This document shows positions 1 to 53,331 of a DNA stretch of 64,000 nt, in pieces. The position numbers were made by a program, and so were the translations under genes. Origin of the DNA: Erpetoichthys calabaricus (lineage: Eukaryota > Chordata > Cladistia > Polypteriformes > Polypteridae); assembly GCF_900747795.2 (NCBI RefSeq), contig NC_041409.2:69424460-69488459 (forward strand), written 5' to 3'. The notes beneath the pieces were generated by a model, which was not told the origin of the DNA, did not search any database, and saw nothing but the letters and a program-made list of their open reading frames with translations. Position 1 is the stretch's first letter; the number at the start of each line of letters is the position of its first letter.

Positions 1-365
1 AGAAATGGAGATGATGGGTTGAGCTACAACAGGAAGTTAAAGCCAGCCGAGTCCCTATGCTATTCTATGCTGGGATTTAGCCATTATGAGGGATTTTCCT
101 TTGGGGGGAGTCTCGTAAGTAATATCATTGTGTTACACAATGACAATAAAGTGCTTGAACTCACCTAAGAGTGTTCAGGTGTGAGCCCACAGGACTCCAT
201 CAGCTAGCTGGCCTCGGATACTAAATGGTGACAAACAGCACTTCCTTCTGCCTTACTGGTATGGAGTGAGCTCTCAGTGTGAGCAGGTGGATTTTTTTTT
301 TTTGTCTTAAAAAATAAGCTTTTACATTTAAAAGATTTTGTCACTTTTAATTTTCATCTATATAG

Positions 366-560
366 GCATGACAATTAGAATGGTATAATGGTTAAGGAAG
401 TAGACTTTAAGTCAGAAGGTTGCCGGTTCAGGTGCCACCTTTGCTTCACTGGCTGACCCAGAGTTTTATCCGCCACCTGTCTAAAATATCTGTAAACAGC
501 TGTAACCTATCCTGAGTTTGTAAGTCGCCTTGGATAAGGGTAATAAGGGGATCAGGCAAA
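366..560 (+). repeat. tRNA-derived SINE, old copy
   Basis: GTATAATGGTTAAGGAAGTA resembles a tRNA A box region, and GGTTCAGGTGCC about 40 bases on resembles a B box. The 3' part ends in TAAGTCGCCTTGGATAAGGG, a tail shared by many fish SINEs. Boundaries are approximate. Confidence 0.6.
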
Positions 561-1682
561 TAGACCATTATTACCTACCTGCTCACAGCTTTATTCTATT
601 ACACAACACAAAGCGCACAAAAAAAAAAAAAAAAAAGCAGAGGATGCAAAGCTCAGACCGTTAGGTTTTAATCACTCTTTGTTAAGGGCATAGTGGCAAA
701 CTTTCCACTTAAGAAAAAAGAAAAGAAAAAAAAAAAGGACAACATGAAAAGCTGGTTTCTCTTCAAGTCGAGCATCCATGCGTCTTCAAGTAACGTCCTG
801 GATGCTGTTCCCAGGGGAACTATGAATTCCAAACAGAGCTATCTCTTTCCATGACTTCCAGACTTGGTGGGCAAGCTTCGGTGGGGACAGAGGAGGAACG
901 GCACACAAGACACACAGAATTAGGAGAGAGTGAGCCTTATCGGCAACCCGAATGTTGACAATGTGCTAATCCTGTCCACCTGCTCAAACAGCACCCCCCT
1001 CGCCACCCCAATAAAACAATCTCCAGGCGCCCGACTGTGCTCAGACACACAGGAGTTTCAAATATGTGCTGCAGTTTCTAGGAATGCCAGTCCCTCTAGC
1101 TTTGTCTGCTCATTGCTCCATTATCAGCTGGTGGTAAGAAAAGAGAAGAAGAAAAAAAAAAAAAAAAAATCCCCCACCCAGTTAAAAGGCAGCCCACTCT
1201 AATCACCGCAAAAGCAAATAGTTTTCAAATGTTTGGAAAGCACTGCTGTTTACTCCAGAGCCTAAGACAATAGTTTTTACAAGCTATCCAGTTGTGATTA
1301 AGAAGAAGAAAATTGAATTCCGCAGTATTACTAATATTAATATTAGTCTAATTAATTATATTGTTTAACTTTATTTGCAGTATGTGTACATTCTTCAATA
1401 CACTACCCATGCTGGGCTTCAATGAAGAATCTGTGAAGGAAGCTGGTGGTACTTATCTAACATCCTATAGCAGACAAAAAAAACGTCCATTCTCTTATCT
1501 GCTCATTTAAAGTTGAGAAAACAAAATCTATTAAACTTACTCATGCCACATAAGTCCACGTTAGCAGAGTTTTGTAAGATTTTAAATTTCTTTTCAACTT
1601 GTAATATCACTGAAATCCTATCAGTATAAAAAGTGGCTTTTTTTTGGTTTACTGATTAATAAATAAGTTTATGTTTCTTAAT

Positions 1683-1796
1683 TTTGGGAGAAAAGCCAAG
1701 CAAAATGACACCTTTTATTGGCTAACTAGAAAGATTACAATATGCAAGCTTTCAAGGCAACTCAGGCCCCTTCTTCAGGCAAGATGTAATTTTGGG
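1683..1796 (-). repeat. Interspersed repeat of a common fish type, class uncertain
   Basis: The block with CACCTTTTATTGGCTAACTA followed by GCAAGCTTTCAAGGCAACTC and GGCCCCTTCTTCAGGC is a sequence I know as widely repeated in fish genomes. It may be the end of a Penelope-like element; I cannot prove the class. Read on the minus strand it ends near an AATAAAAGG. Confidence 0.45.
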
Positions 1797-4087
1797 ATAT
1801 AGTGTGCAGCGTGAGTTGGACACAGATGTTAATGTTAAAATGCCAACTCCTGGAATCTCAGCTCATGGATTGATCTATGGCTGGACTTGAGGAAGGCTGT
1901 TCACTCATCATCACCATGCAGCCTGGCAGACCCTGAGCAGTTTAGCAAAGAAGACTGGGGGAAAGTGGCAGGGTCTAGATGTGCACAGAGGCCTATCCAC
2001 ACAGACTTAAGGTTTTCATGGCTTCCAAAGCTAAACTGACCTAATGGCTTAATCAGTTACATTTTGTGAGTTATATTTGGTATTCATTTAGATCATTTTG
2101 CAGAGATCTGTTTTCACTTGAACATTAAAGTTTTGTTTCTGTTGATCAATGACAAAAAGACAAAATTAAGTCTACTTAGATTCAATGTTGTAGAATAATA
2201 AAATGTGAAAATTTCCAAGGTGGTGAATAGGCACTGTACAGTATATACTTTTACTTCCATCGCAGAGCACAGCTCAAATTCTGCTCTCACTAGATCATCT
2301 GGGTAGACACCATTGTGTCACACTGACACTGGTCAACTGTTTGAAATATTACCTACTTTATTTGGGCAGTGAACGGCAAAGCCTAAAGGGCAAGTCAGAC
2401 ATTTTCATATTGCCATGTGTAGGCAGTTTGCCAACAAGGCTAACTGAAAGTTTGAGAGTGCAGTGCATGTTTGCCGTTCAATGAACTGCGGTCCATTCCA
2501 CACTTGGATCCTACCTTGCGTTACCTGTAGTTAGGACACACACTGAATGTTAGCAACTCTGAATTGGGTAAAGCATAATTAGAGAATAAATTAGGGGAAG
2601 AGCTTTGACTGAAATAATTTCAGAGGCCTTAAAATAAATATAGATTTTTAATATGTCAAATTTGTACAGCATTAATTAGTTTTTTTTTTTTAAAAAAGGC
2701 ACCAATGTAGCATGACAATTAAGCAAAAAAAGTAATGATTAGATATGGTGCTCCAATATATAGCACATGGGTGTGCTACAGGGCATCCTGCAAATTGAAG
2801 AACAGAAAGGAAAGCAACTTACGTCAAATGTAACATTTATTTGGAGATGTTTCAGGAATAGCATACTGCAGATTTTAGAGAAAGGATCCACTGAAAAGTG
2901 TTTTAAAAATATTGCAACAATGTGCAAAAAGAAAATAAAAATCCTGGCAGAGTATTTAAAATATAAAAAAAACTTACCTAATGTTTTGGTGCAACACAAA
3001 ACATTTAGGATACTTGAATATCAGATAACCATAAAAATGAGATGACACCCCTTTGAAGCCCCAAAAAAGGTCCAAGACTCCTTACTGTGATGGATGGAGA
3101 GACAAGCTGGAAGACGACATAGAAAACAATGAAAAAATAAACATTACATAGGACAGACAAATATAATCTACTAATAGAAGGGTAAGCACCCCAGACTTTG
3201 GAGCCCCATATTAGCCTGAAGGTTTGTGGATCAAAGCAATTTCTTCACAATTAATGGAACTACTTATTTTTCCATACGACATGACCCATCTCTCTTTCTC
3301 TCTCTTGTAAGTTTCAGTCACGATGGGTACCCTGATATGGTGTCATTGACTTTAGAGCACTCAAGTCAATTCAGTCTTTCTGGTTTTTACTTTTCTTCAC
3401 TTCATTCTTAAAATGAAAATGAGGTGCAAACCAAAGCGACATTTTCCACTGTCTGTTCATTAAGAAGAATGTGCCTTAATAAAATGTTACAAAAGAAACT
3501 GACAAATAATTGAGTAAAAAGGGTCTACAAAAACATGCTGCTCATTTGTTCAATAAAACAAAATGCACATTAATGACATTTTTGACTCAGCAGAACGAGA
3601 ATAGCAATGAGCTACCTGATCAACTGAAATGTTCCAACAATACCAACAATGAAGTTTTTTTTTTTTTTTTTTTTATAAAGAAAATGGCTAGAAAAAAATT
3701 CCTAACTGATGAATCCTGAATAAGAGAATGGATTCACTTCCGTTTACCAGGAGTGCTTTCACTCCAGTTTCTTAATAACTGGATCCTACCATTTAATTAG
3801 ACATCTTCTGATTAACTTAACAGAAACTCCTACCAGAGTACATATTTTACTTTCCTTGTCTAAATGATTTGTGGACTGAACAATTAAAACCCCTCAATCC
3901 CACAACTTTTTCATTCATATTTCATTCAATGGAAGCTTATGGTAGGAACACAAACTACAGAATATGGACTGGTTTGCTGGTCAGCTGCTGCACTTTAATA
4001 ATTGCCTGCTGGATAAAAAGAAAGATGCATAAAAGTTTTAAATCCACTTAATATAATTTATAGTAATAGGAGGGCCGGTGTCTAAAG

Positions 4088-4770
4088 CAGGGGTCGCCAA
4101 CTCCGGTCCTGGAGGACCACTGTGGCTACAGGTTCTCATTCTAACCCTTTTCTTAATGAGTGACCTAATTAACTTCTTTTGAACTAATTTTAATTGACTT
4201 GCTCTTGAAGACTCAGACTGCTTATTTCCTTTTTCTTAATTAGCAGCCAAACAATAATGAGATACAAAATGAGCCAAAACAACTGGTGCCCATTATACAA
4301 TATCTGAAAATAAAGAAAGATGAAGGTCTCAGGAATTTCAATCTGCTCAGATCCCCAAAACATTTTAACAGTGCTCTTAGAAAGAGAAAAATCAAAAATT
4401 TTGGAAATATCTGCTAATGCACGACAAGCGCAGCAACAAACCAGAAAATGAAAGAACTGATTTAATTAACAACAAGAATCGGCACCTCATTAAGCAACTG
4501 GTTAGAGTGAAATTGGTTGAAGTTTGAGGCCTTGACTTAATTGGTCTTCTGTTGGCTCACTTCACATTTCATTTCTGTTTGGGTTCCATTTAAGGAAAGA
4601 AATGAAGCAATTCAGAGGAACAATGAAGAAATTCAGGGGAACAATTCAATTAAAATTAATTCACAAGAAGTTAATTAGCAGCACAAACAGGGCACTCATT
4701 AAAAAAAAAATGGTTAGAATGAAAACCTGCAGCCACGGTGGTCCTCCAGGACTGGAGTTGGCAACCACTG
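4088..4770. mobile_element. hAT non-autonomous element (MITE) with 8-bp target duplication
   Basis: The ends are CAGGGGTCGCCAACTCCGG at the left and the inverted form CTGGAGTTGGCAACCACTG at the right. The flanks GTCTAAAG and GTCTAAAT differ by one base, which is the 8-bp duplication expected of hAT. The 683-bp interior holds no transposase. Subterminal sequence (GGCTACAGGTTCTCATTCTA and its inverse) is shared with the elements at 20973 and 51341. Confidence 0.85.
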
Positions 4771-5136
4771 GTCTAAATTACTGGCATAAGGCTGGAAGAA
4801 AGCAGGTAAACTGTCATGCACAAAAAATCCATAGTAGCAATTAGAGATTTAAAATAGACACCACTATTAACTAGACTGCTGAGAGGAACATAAGGTAAGC
4901 CGTTCAATCAAATGTGAACTTCAACTGATGATATGGCCTGACATTAAATAAATAAAACTGCTTGTAATGAAACTCTGCAGCCACTTCAGCTCTCCCTGTC
5001 AAAACAAAGGCTGTGACAACTGAAAAACCTTGCCTTGCATTTTATTGAGATGTATAGCCCACATGCATGATGATTTCTGAATAAAGAAGCAGGAAAGCAT
5101 TTCATTAAAACATGAAGTTAAATTTACTGTGGAAAT

Positions 5137-5180
5137 CACACCCAATGCAAATCTTAATATCTTTAACTCTTCCACCTCCC
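5137..5180 (-). repeat. Tiny relic of an RTE-type LINE
   Basis: CACACCCAATGCAAATCTTA and the following bases match, with several changes, the RTE element at 31141-31190. The minus strand encodes ELKILRFALGV against ELKMLRFALGV there. Only about 45 bases remain. Confidence 0.45.
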
Positions 5181-6410
5181 AATGCTTCCAGTAAAATATT
5201 AAAAGAAAAAGTATAAACTGTAATGCTTTAGAAACCCATAAAATCACTAGAAACCACTCCGTTTGCAGTGCTTACAGGCAGTCCCTGCATGAGTGAGCAT
5301 GGGTCTTCTCCTATTAGCTCACACTGCAAATGAGCTGCTTCAGATCATAGTGTGATTCAATGAAGAAACAGATACATATTGAACTATGAAAGTATTCAGA
5401 CAAATGAATACATTTTTGGCAATTTAGGATTAGCACAGTCTGTGGCTATAATAACACAATGACTATCTGGTTAAAGTGGAGTAGGTCAACCTTAATCTGA
5501 AACCATTTTCAAAGGCATGGCATGAATAGCTGTGAATTTACAGTATTTACTGTGTATAATGCACAGTCCTCAGTGTATTTTAAGAGAACTAAAAAATAAT
5601 CGAGAAATGCCGTCATTGACATTTGTCATCAATTCAATGTACTAACATGAATCATTATAACAAGATAGGTGTCAATAGGTAGACCTGACTCTATGTTTTG
5701 CATTTAACTTTGCAGTCTGCTGTTGATATCTTATGACATAAAAATGAGAGAGCTATTAACACAAGTAAACTTGGTAACCTTAAGGCTGTGAAACTAGAAA
5801 TATCAATCTAGGACAAAGCACATAAATTATGCAGGTATGGTACACTGTTAAGAAAGCACTGGAAAATAATTTGTCAGAATCAAGAAATGACACTACAGTC
5901 AATAAATAAGTCTGATAAAAAGAATATTACACCTTGTGCGCTTGATGAGAAAAATATAAAACTGTACGAAAGTGATGGACAAAGGAAAGTGTGAAGAACA
6001 GAAGAAACCACGAAACATTGTGGCCTTAATGTTTTGGCTTGTGGCTGTCACCAGGACAGCTTATTCCTACTACTCAAAAAAAAAAAATCATCAGTCTGCT
6101 GCTAGTATCATCACGTATCTGCATGTTTTAGTGGTCATTTAATTGCTAGTAATAGAGAGACTTGGCACATTCATAGTGTACAATTAGGTTTACAAGAACT
6201 GAACATACCCTACAGGCATATACATTTACACCTACAATACAGAGGAGTAAATTTAATCTGCCCAGTTTAGAATCACACAGAGCCAGTAACTACCTCAGCA
6301 GCACTGGGTAAATCGCAAGAAGTCATCTTTTCTCTGATGCAGACAACACTGGTATTTGGCATGTAATCAAGGAAGAAGTCAACTGAGAACCTGCAAGGTG
6401 TTTGTCTCTC

Positions 6411-6563
6411 AAAGTACACACTTGAATGCCTTTCTCCTCTTAAGTAGCTGCCCATCTGGGTCTTCCTGTTGTTCTACTATTCTGGTTAGATTCAGTTTGC
6501 CCTCTTCTCTGAACTCAGTAATAGACACCTTTGTATGAAATCTTGAGTTTCTTGGCAGTTTGT
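6411..6563 (-). CDS. Possible second exon of the same unrecognised gene (weak)
   Basis: After an AG at the sequence tgccaag, an open frame reads NSRFHTKVSITEFREEGKLN, LTRIVEQQEDPDGQLLKRRK and AFKCVL, then TGA. Its first base would complete the AG-split codon left by the candidate exon at 8922-9154. Residue composition looks protein-like, but the acceptor lacks a clear pyrimidine tract and no family is recognised. A chance open frame is quite possible. Confidence 0.15.
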
Positions 6564-7149
6564 TACATGGAATAGACTTCGCTCCTAGCAATGCTAACTG
6601 TACACCACCACCCTCCCTATGTTAAAAGATCTGTAGAAAACTTTTTAAAGTTTATTCTGTTTAAAACTAAATGTATATTTATAAGATTTGTTCAGTTCTT
6701 GTCACCCGTTTACACATTACAAGCATGGTTAAGTCCCTCTCTCACTAGCTGTTACTAAACAACTGAAATAGTGGGAAATAAATCATCGGTACAAAACTAC
6801 TTTAGTGGTTTAAAGTAAAGAACAATCTCAGCTGCTCGGAAGGAATCAAATATTAACAAATATTATGAACTTAAACATGCTGTTGTTTCAACTTTTTCAA
6901 AGCTGAAGTTTTTAACTGACTAGAAGCCGGTTCATCTAAACCAAAGTGAGCATATATTTCACACTCTAGACAATAGAAAGAACAAACTTCCAAAACAAAT
7001 ATGACCAGAAGATGACAGTATAATCACAATTTGTACATGTATCCATTATTGAACCAACCAAATCCAGTTTATGGGTTTTGTTTCAATATTTCTTAGCGAA
7101 AGAGAAATCAAATTTTAATACGTCTACTCAAATATTACAGTGAATTAAT

Positions 7150-7960
7150 TATTTTCCTACTTTCATTATTGAGGAGTTAGGCTCTACCTCTTAACGCTCT
7201 GCACTGGATTTATCCAAAGAAAAGGCGAGTTAAGGTAAATATAGTACTGCCAGTCGGAAAGTGCCCATTTCTACAGGCATAATGTCTGAATGTAGCTCCA
7301 GCAGCAACACAGAAAGAAAAAACTATAGAAGCTTCCACTTCTTTGAGGAATGCAGAAAGGAGGCAATCTCTTGAAGCCCCTGTTCATTTTTTTTTTTTTT
7401 TTTTTGCAAAATTGATCCAATAATTTCACCTTCATACATTTCTAATTTTATTCTAATTACAGCAAAATAATATATTTGTATTTCTGGGATGATCATTTCA
7501 ATAATGTTTGAATGCATAGTTGAACCTTTTAAATGCACTTGAACTGCAGTCCTCAAATAGATGACCATTTTGTGTGAGGGAATAGAACAAAACAGAGTTC
7601 AAAATGTGATTGTGTGTGTGTTCCTCTATCTACATATATAAAGCTGTCCTGAGATAGTGAGATAGAAAAATAATGTTAATTTTATGTTAGTAAAGGCATC
7701 TTTTGTTATAACATTATTGAAAGAATGAAGAAGCAGTAGATAGGTCATCGTTCCATTTCAGGGCAAACACATTCACTCATTCAATGCTGGTTTCAATTTG
7801 ATTCAATGTATTCTTATATTGGACATTAACGTGACTTTTATATTATAATGTATGTGAAACATCCCCTTCATTCCCACTAACAGTACAAACACCTTCCCTA
7901 CTTTCATTATTGGAACAGTTAGGCTCTGCCTCCAGCTATGCATCAGATTGACCCATGAAA
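7150..7960. repeat. Pair of diverged direct repeats
   Basis: The sequence CCTACTTTCATTATTG with TTAGGCTCTRCCTC occurs at about 7156-7190 and again at about 7898-7935, each followed by a diverged GCAT/GCAC-TGGATT-type stretch. They are about 740 bases apart in the same direction. This may be the remains of one family of element; I could not classify it. Confidence 0.3.
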
Positions 7961-8921
7961 GAAGGCTCAAGATAAGCATTGCAAATTGCCATGTTAATGC
8001 TCAAACACACAAATACAGACTGAACTACATGTTATTAAAGATGGAGAGCCCAAATTCATCAGAAAATATGCTAACTGGACCAAAGGAGAACAACGCTGGA
8101 ACTACCAAATAACTACAAATGAAAACAAAAGCAAACATTCCCAACATAACTTCACAGTTTTAAAAAGAACAGAAAGTGAGTTGTGATGATTCATTCTAGA
8201 TTGTAATTTTAATGTTTGCACTTTAAAAATGTATTTATGAATAAATAACTAGAAAAGTCAATGCACTGGTATCAGTTGAGTGTCCAATTATTACAGAACT
8301 TGACTTGTGCTATATTTTATATACATGAACAACATCACATTTGAGTGAGCAAAACAATGGAAATGCACATACAGTGAATGTAAATGCAGATAAAAATAGA
8401 GGCAAAACTGTTCCAGTAGTAAATCACAACACTCTCAAACAGTTTAAGAAAAAGGATCATTTAATATCTACAGTATCTGAATTATTATTATTGTGCTTAA
8501 GTTCAATTAAACCATTTAAAAAGGAAAAATGTCAACACAGGGAGATTTCTGATTTGTGAGTTGAACAGTAATCCCTGTAACTTCAAAATGAGCAAAATAA
8601 ACACAATCTAGACAAGCCAAATCAAGCATTTGCACACTCACTTGTACAGCTTAAATTTGGAGCTACCAAGGACCATAAGTGCATCATTGGAGTTGGGAAG
8701 AAACTGGACTTTATTAGTAGGCATTGTCTTTTTTATAGAGTACAGTGAGAGTCCTACTCACACATCTGTCCAACAGGCAACACGTTGCCACTCTTTACTG
8801 TAGTACCATGAAAAATAATTATATGTACTAAAATACATAAACTACATTGCAGTAGTATCATTTATTATGTGTATGTTAAGTGACAGAAAACACAGCATAG
8901 CTTACCTTATGTACTCCTTAC

Positions 8922-9154
8922 CTTTGTTTCCATACCACTGGCTCAATTACACTCCCATTTTTTGAAACCCTGTTGGGTGGGGGCGGGACTAAGAAAACTC
9001 CAGTACAGTTAGATCGTCTGGCAATACTTCTACCTTTGGGACTCATATTCTTTGAAATGGGGTCAGTCATACGAGTTCCTGTGGACTTGAGTCTAAAGTT
9101 CTGCAACTGATCTTGTAGGCGTTTCATGTGAATTAAGTCCTTGTGTTCCAGACC
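8922..9154 (-). CDS. Possible exon of an unrecognised gene
   Basis: An open frame of 77 codons runs from an acceptor-like site (cccctgccatag|GGT) to a strong donor (CAAAG|gtaagg). It reads GLEHKDLIHMKRLQDQLQNF at the start, rich in charged and Leu residues like a short coiled coil. It then has a basic Ser/Arg stretch, four prolines (VPPPPN) and ends EPVVWK. Base composition is richer in G and C than the flanks. I recognise no family. The acceptor's pyrimidine tract belongs to the end of a hAT element starting at 9161. It lies 2.2 kb beyond the EXOC5 stop on the same strand, so it could be a separate gene, an exon of a longer EXOC5 transcript, or chance. Confidence 0.3.
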
Positions 9155-9160
9155 CTATGG

Positions 9161-9270
9161 CAGGGGTGGGCAGCGTCGGTCCTGGGGGGCCGCAGGTTTT
9201 TGTTCCAGCCCAGTTTCTTAATGAGAAGTCACTTATTGCTGATGAAGCACTTACTGCTCAAGTGACATTT
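9161..9270 (+). mobile_element. hAT element left end (partial)
   Basis: CAGGGGTGGGCAGCGTCGGT and GGTTTTTGTTCCAGCCCAGT match the left terminus of the hAT element at 20973. Similarity fades after about 110 bases and no matching right end was found nearby. Its first bases supply the pyrimidine tract next to the candidate exon at 8922-9154. Confidence 0.7.
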
Positions 9271-9434
9271 TGATTTTACGTGATCTGCATGTATTTACAA
9301 ATGAAGGGTTTGAACTACTCAGAGCCAGAGGTTTAGTGATAGCTAATAAAAGTTATGTTTTTAATGAACATTACAAGACAACATACTCTCAATATACTAA
9401 ATCTGTAGTTACAATGTGCAGGCCAAACTGTGTT

Positions 9435-9740
9435 AGCTTTATTTGATGCGTGGAAGGCATTTCTGTTGAACATTACAGAATTCTCTTGTGAAAATCAAAT
9501 TGGAAGCTTTTATTTCAGTCAGTTGAGGACGTTGTTATCACATCAGCTTGTCAACCACCAAGACATCATCATTCAGTAAGTTCAACAACTTGAAATGGAA
9601 TTCTCCACCATATTTCAAGACTTTGAGCAAAATGGTGAAATGTTTTCTTTTTTGATTAATACAAAGAAAACCTGAGGATAAAAACCTGACATTGCCCCTG
9701 ATTGAGTAGGTAGGGATTGATAAGTTTGAAATACAGCACA
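9435..9740 (+). pseudogene. hAT transposase fragment (broken)
   Basis: The plus strand reads DAWKAFLLNITEF, then FYFSQLRTLLSHQLVNHQDI and VQQLEMEFSTIFQDFEQNGE in pieces with stops between them. This order resembles the C-terminal part of GTF2IRD2/ZBED-type hAT transposases, which have EF..RF.DF followed by a segment near NPF. It may belong with the hAT end at 9161. It is not functional. Confidence 0.45.
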
Positions 9741-9799
9741 CTGAGCTCAAAACATCTTCAGTTTGGACATGTAAATTCACAGAGCTTGTATACAATTTT

Positions 9800-11400
9800 T
9801 AATTGTGTATTTTACCAGTCAATTAAAAGTATCTGACTGTTTTTGAAGCATCTTTCTGTGACGGGAAAATAGAAAATTTTCAAGCAGTACAAGATGTCCT
9901 TAACTAGGCTATCACACTGGAATTACTTTAGAAATACTATGAAATAAAGTGTTGATAATAAAAAAACAAAATCAGCATACATTTTACCATATGCAACACT
10001 AACATCTTGCATCATCAATAATATTAAAATGTTTGCATGTATTAAAAGCTTTCTTTCCCATTTTGAATATTTCAACACCCAAAATAACCAGCAACTGGAT
10101 ACTAAAAATGACTGAAAATGCAAAAAGCTAATTTATATATGCCTAGTGATCTGCGTAACCAAGCACTTCAGAGAAGACGAAGGCTTGCTGTATTCATATC
10201 CAGTTCATCAAACCTGTACCATAAAAGGTCACACAACACATTCCCTGACTGATAGGGTGAGAAATTGAGATCTTCAGAGAATAAATTGATTTTTACAAAA
10301 TATTTTGTTTATTTGGGAGTTGATGTCTGTATTATTGTCCACCCACAACTCTGGAATATGGAGAGTACAAACTGACAAAACAGCAGATGATTCGACAGGT
10401 TTGACATCACCACTCTCTTGCCTCTATGAAAACATTTACTATATGCCAGCCTGAGCACATACAGTACATTTTATGTTGTGCCATCACATTTTGTTATATG
10501 GTACAGCTTACTGAACAGCGCTTCAATTACAACAATCTGCAGCTCACCAAATCCTTTCCATTTGAAATTCATGCAGAAACACTCTCGGCATTCCTTTGTC
10601 CTTTGCCCAGCAAAGAGGTTTACACAACTAAGCATCTTAAGTCTTAAAAGGCTGAGGGTTAGACATGCTTCGTCCACTGGATGGTCAATCCCAACTGACT
10701 GTTCGGTAAGCCTCACAGGACTAAAATGTGAAAACTCTCCTGTTAAACAGAAGAACATATGCTCAGAAATAGTTCACTGGATTATTTTGAAAACTATAGT
10801 TTTTTCCCTGATTAATTCAGGCAATAAGTTATCTGAACCAATGTTAAATGTGCCATTTAACTTTGCAGGTTTGGCATTGAGGTGGAAGCAGGGCTCCTGT
10901 GTTACACAAAGAAAGCCACATTTACTATGAGCTTTGTGGAAAAATTAGGTTAAATATCAGAAAACTATCTCTGAATCAAATATCTTCATAAGCCAGGCCA
11001 TGTTAATAAACAAAGAACAAAAAACAAAAGACAAAAAAAAACTCATACTCATTTGGTAAGAATTTAGAAAGTAGATTTAAATTGGGATATGAAAGGAGAC
11101 AAATCTTCAAAAACATACTTACAAATGATTGGCTAAATGTTTTGGATAACAAATAGTCTGTTTGCTTTTAATGTATACTGCAAAGCTGGAATTGTGCTGA
11201 ACTGTCTCATCCAAGCATAAGCTGAAAGCCACTTAGTGTTTTGCCAAGTTTCACTTTTTACTGGCTGGACATCTTAACAGCTGAAAGATACCTAAAAGTA
11301 AGGAGTCAACTCCACACCTTTGGATGGCTAATAGCCTAGATATCCAGTTAATGCACTGATCACAGTAATTGCCAATATTTAGCAGTTGCTGTCTGTTTTG
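9800..11400. other. Between hAT relics and EXOC5 stop; includes EXOC5 3' UTR
   Basis: The part next to 11401 must be EXOC5 3' UTR on the minus strand. A 150-codon plus-strand frame at 10478-10930 overlaps a 95-codon minus frame, and neither resembles a known protein. No repeat family was recognised. Confidence 0.5.
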
Positions 11401-52780
<41,380 letters not shown>

Positions 52781-52789
52781 AACGGTTGG

Positions 52790-53040
52790 GTCTGTCCAGG
52801 GAGAAATGACTCCGACCAATGACAAACGATGCAGGCTTTTCAACTTCAGTCGTCGTCTTTCCGTATATATGGCAGGATTTTATTTTCAAATTAGTATTAA
52901 ATACAACCTCACATATACCAAAAGGCAGGAGCCAGCAAGTTCGGAATCAGCCATGTTTGGCCCGGAAGGACAGCATAATAGACCACACCCACTACTGACA
53001 GTTGCGCGTGCGTAGGCGCGGTCGCCGGGCAATTTCAGAG
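52790..53040 (-). promoter_or_regulatory. Likely EXOC5 promoter and 5' leader, CpG-containing, TATA-less
   Basis: The stretch upstream of the EXOC5 start has many more CpG dinucleotides than its surroundings. It contains an inverted CCAAT box just upstream of the start codon (GACCAATGAC on the plus strand near 52815), an ETS-type site CCGGAAG at 52962-52968 and an NRF1-like GCGCGTGCGT at 53004-53013. No TATA box is obvious. This mix is usual for housekeeping promoters. The transcription start is inferred, not seen. Confidence 0.6.
52886..52954 (-). other. Possible upstream ORF in the EXOC5 leader
   Basis: An ATG in a fair context (AACATGG) opens 22 codons, MADSELAGSCLLVYVRLYLI and two more, then TGA, about 105 bases before the EXOC5 start codon. 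It is in the leader only if transcription starts above 52954. It could lower EXOC5 translation, but this is inference. Confidence 0.3.
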
Positions 53041-53197
53041 TTCAAGCATGCGTATGGCACATCAAGACGTTGTCCAGGTTTAGTGAATAGATGCGTTTTA
53101 CAAATGGATTTTTCCATGTTAACTCTTATAGTACAGTTTTGGCCGCCTTTCGACTTTTATACTAGTTTACTAGAATAGGACATTTATCGATAGGACT

Positions 53198-53331
53198 AGG
53201 GGGACCAGATTTTCAAAGTCTCAAATCTGGTTATTTGTTTTTGTTCCACAACAACTCATTAATTCACCTTAAAACGGGAAGCGATACATAAAAACGGACC
53301 TGCCTAGGAAAACAGGACATCTGGTCACCCT
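53198..53331. mobile_element. Short MITE with AGGG(T/G)GACCAGAT ends
   Basis: The left end AGGGGGACCAGATTTTC and the inverse of the right end ACATCTGGTCACCCT are similar. AGGACT repeats directly on each side (53192-53197 and 53332-53337). The ends resemble those of a small hAT MITE, but a full 8-bp duplication is not clear. It is only 134 bp and lies about 160 bases above the likely EXOC5 promoter. Confidence 0.6.

Larger units (their letters stand above)
10..8900. other. Left flank, no confirmed gene
   Basis: Apart from the SINE, MITE and repeat relics listed and the weak exon candidate at 6411-6563, I see only AT-rich DNA with A and T runs (for example 620, 1150, 3660, 7390). Short open frames such as 930-1202 and 2767-3045 have no splice context or family likeness. 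OTX2 would lie on this side in human-like gene order, but none of it is seen. Confidence 0.6.

Noticed and set aside
930-1202. 90-codon frame ending in a Lys run
   Set aside because: The C-terminus is an A-run translation and there is no family likeness or splice context.
10478-10930. 150-codon open frame on the plus strand, overlapping a 95-codon minus frame
   Set aside because: No family likeness, no clear splice sites or start context, and open frames on both strands at once. Probably chance or an old unknown element.
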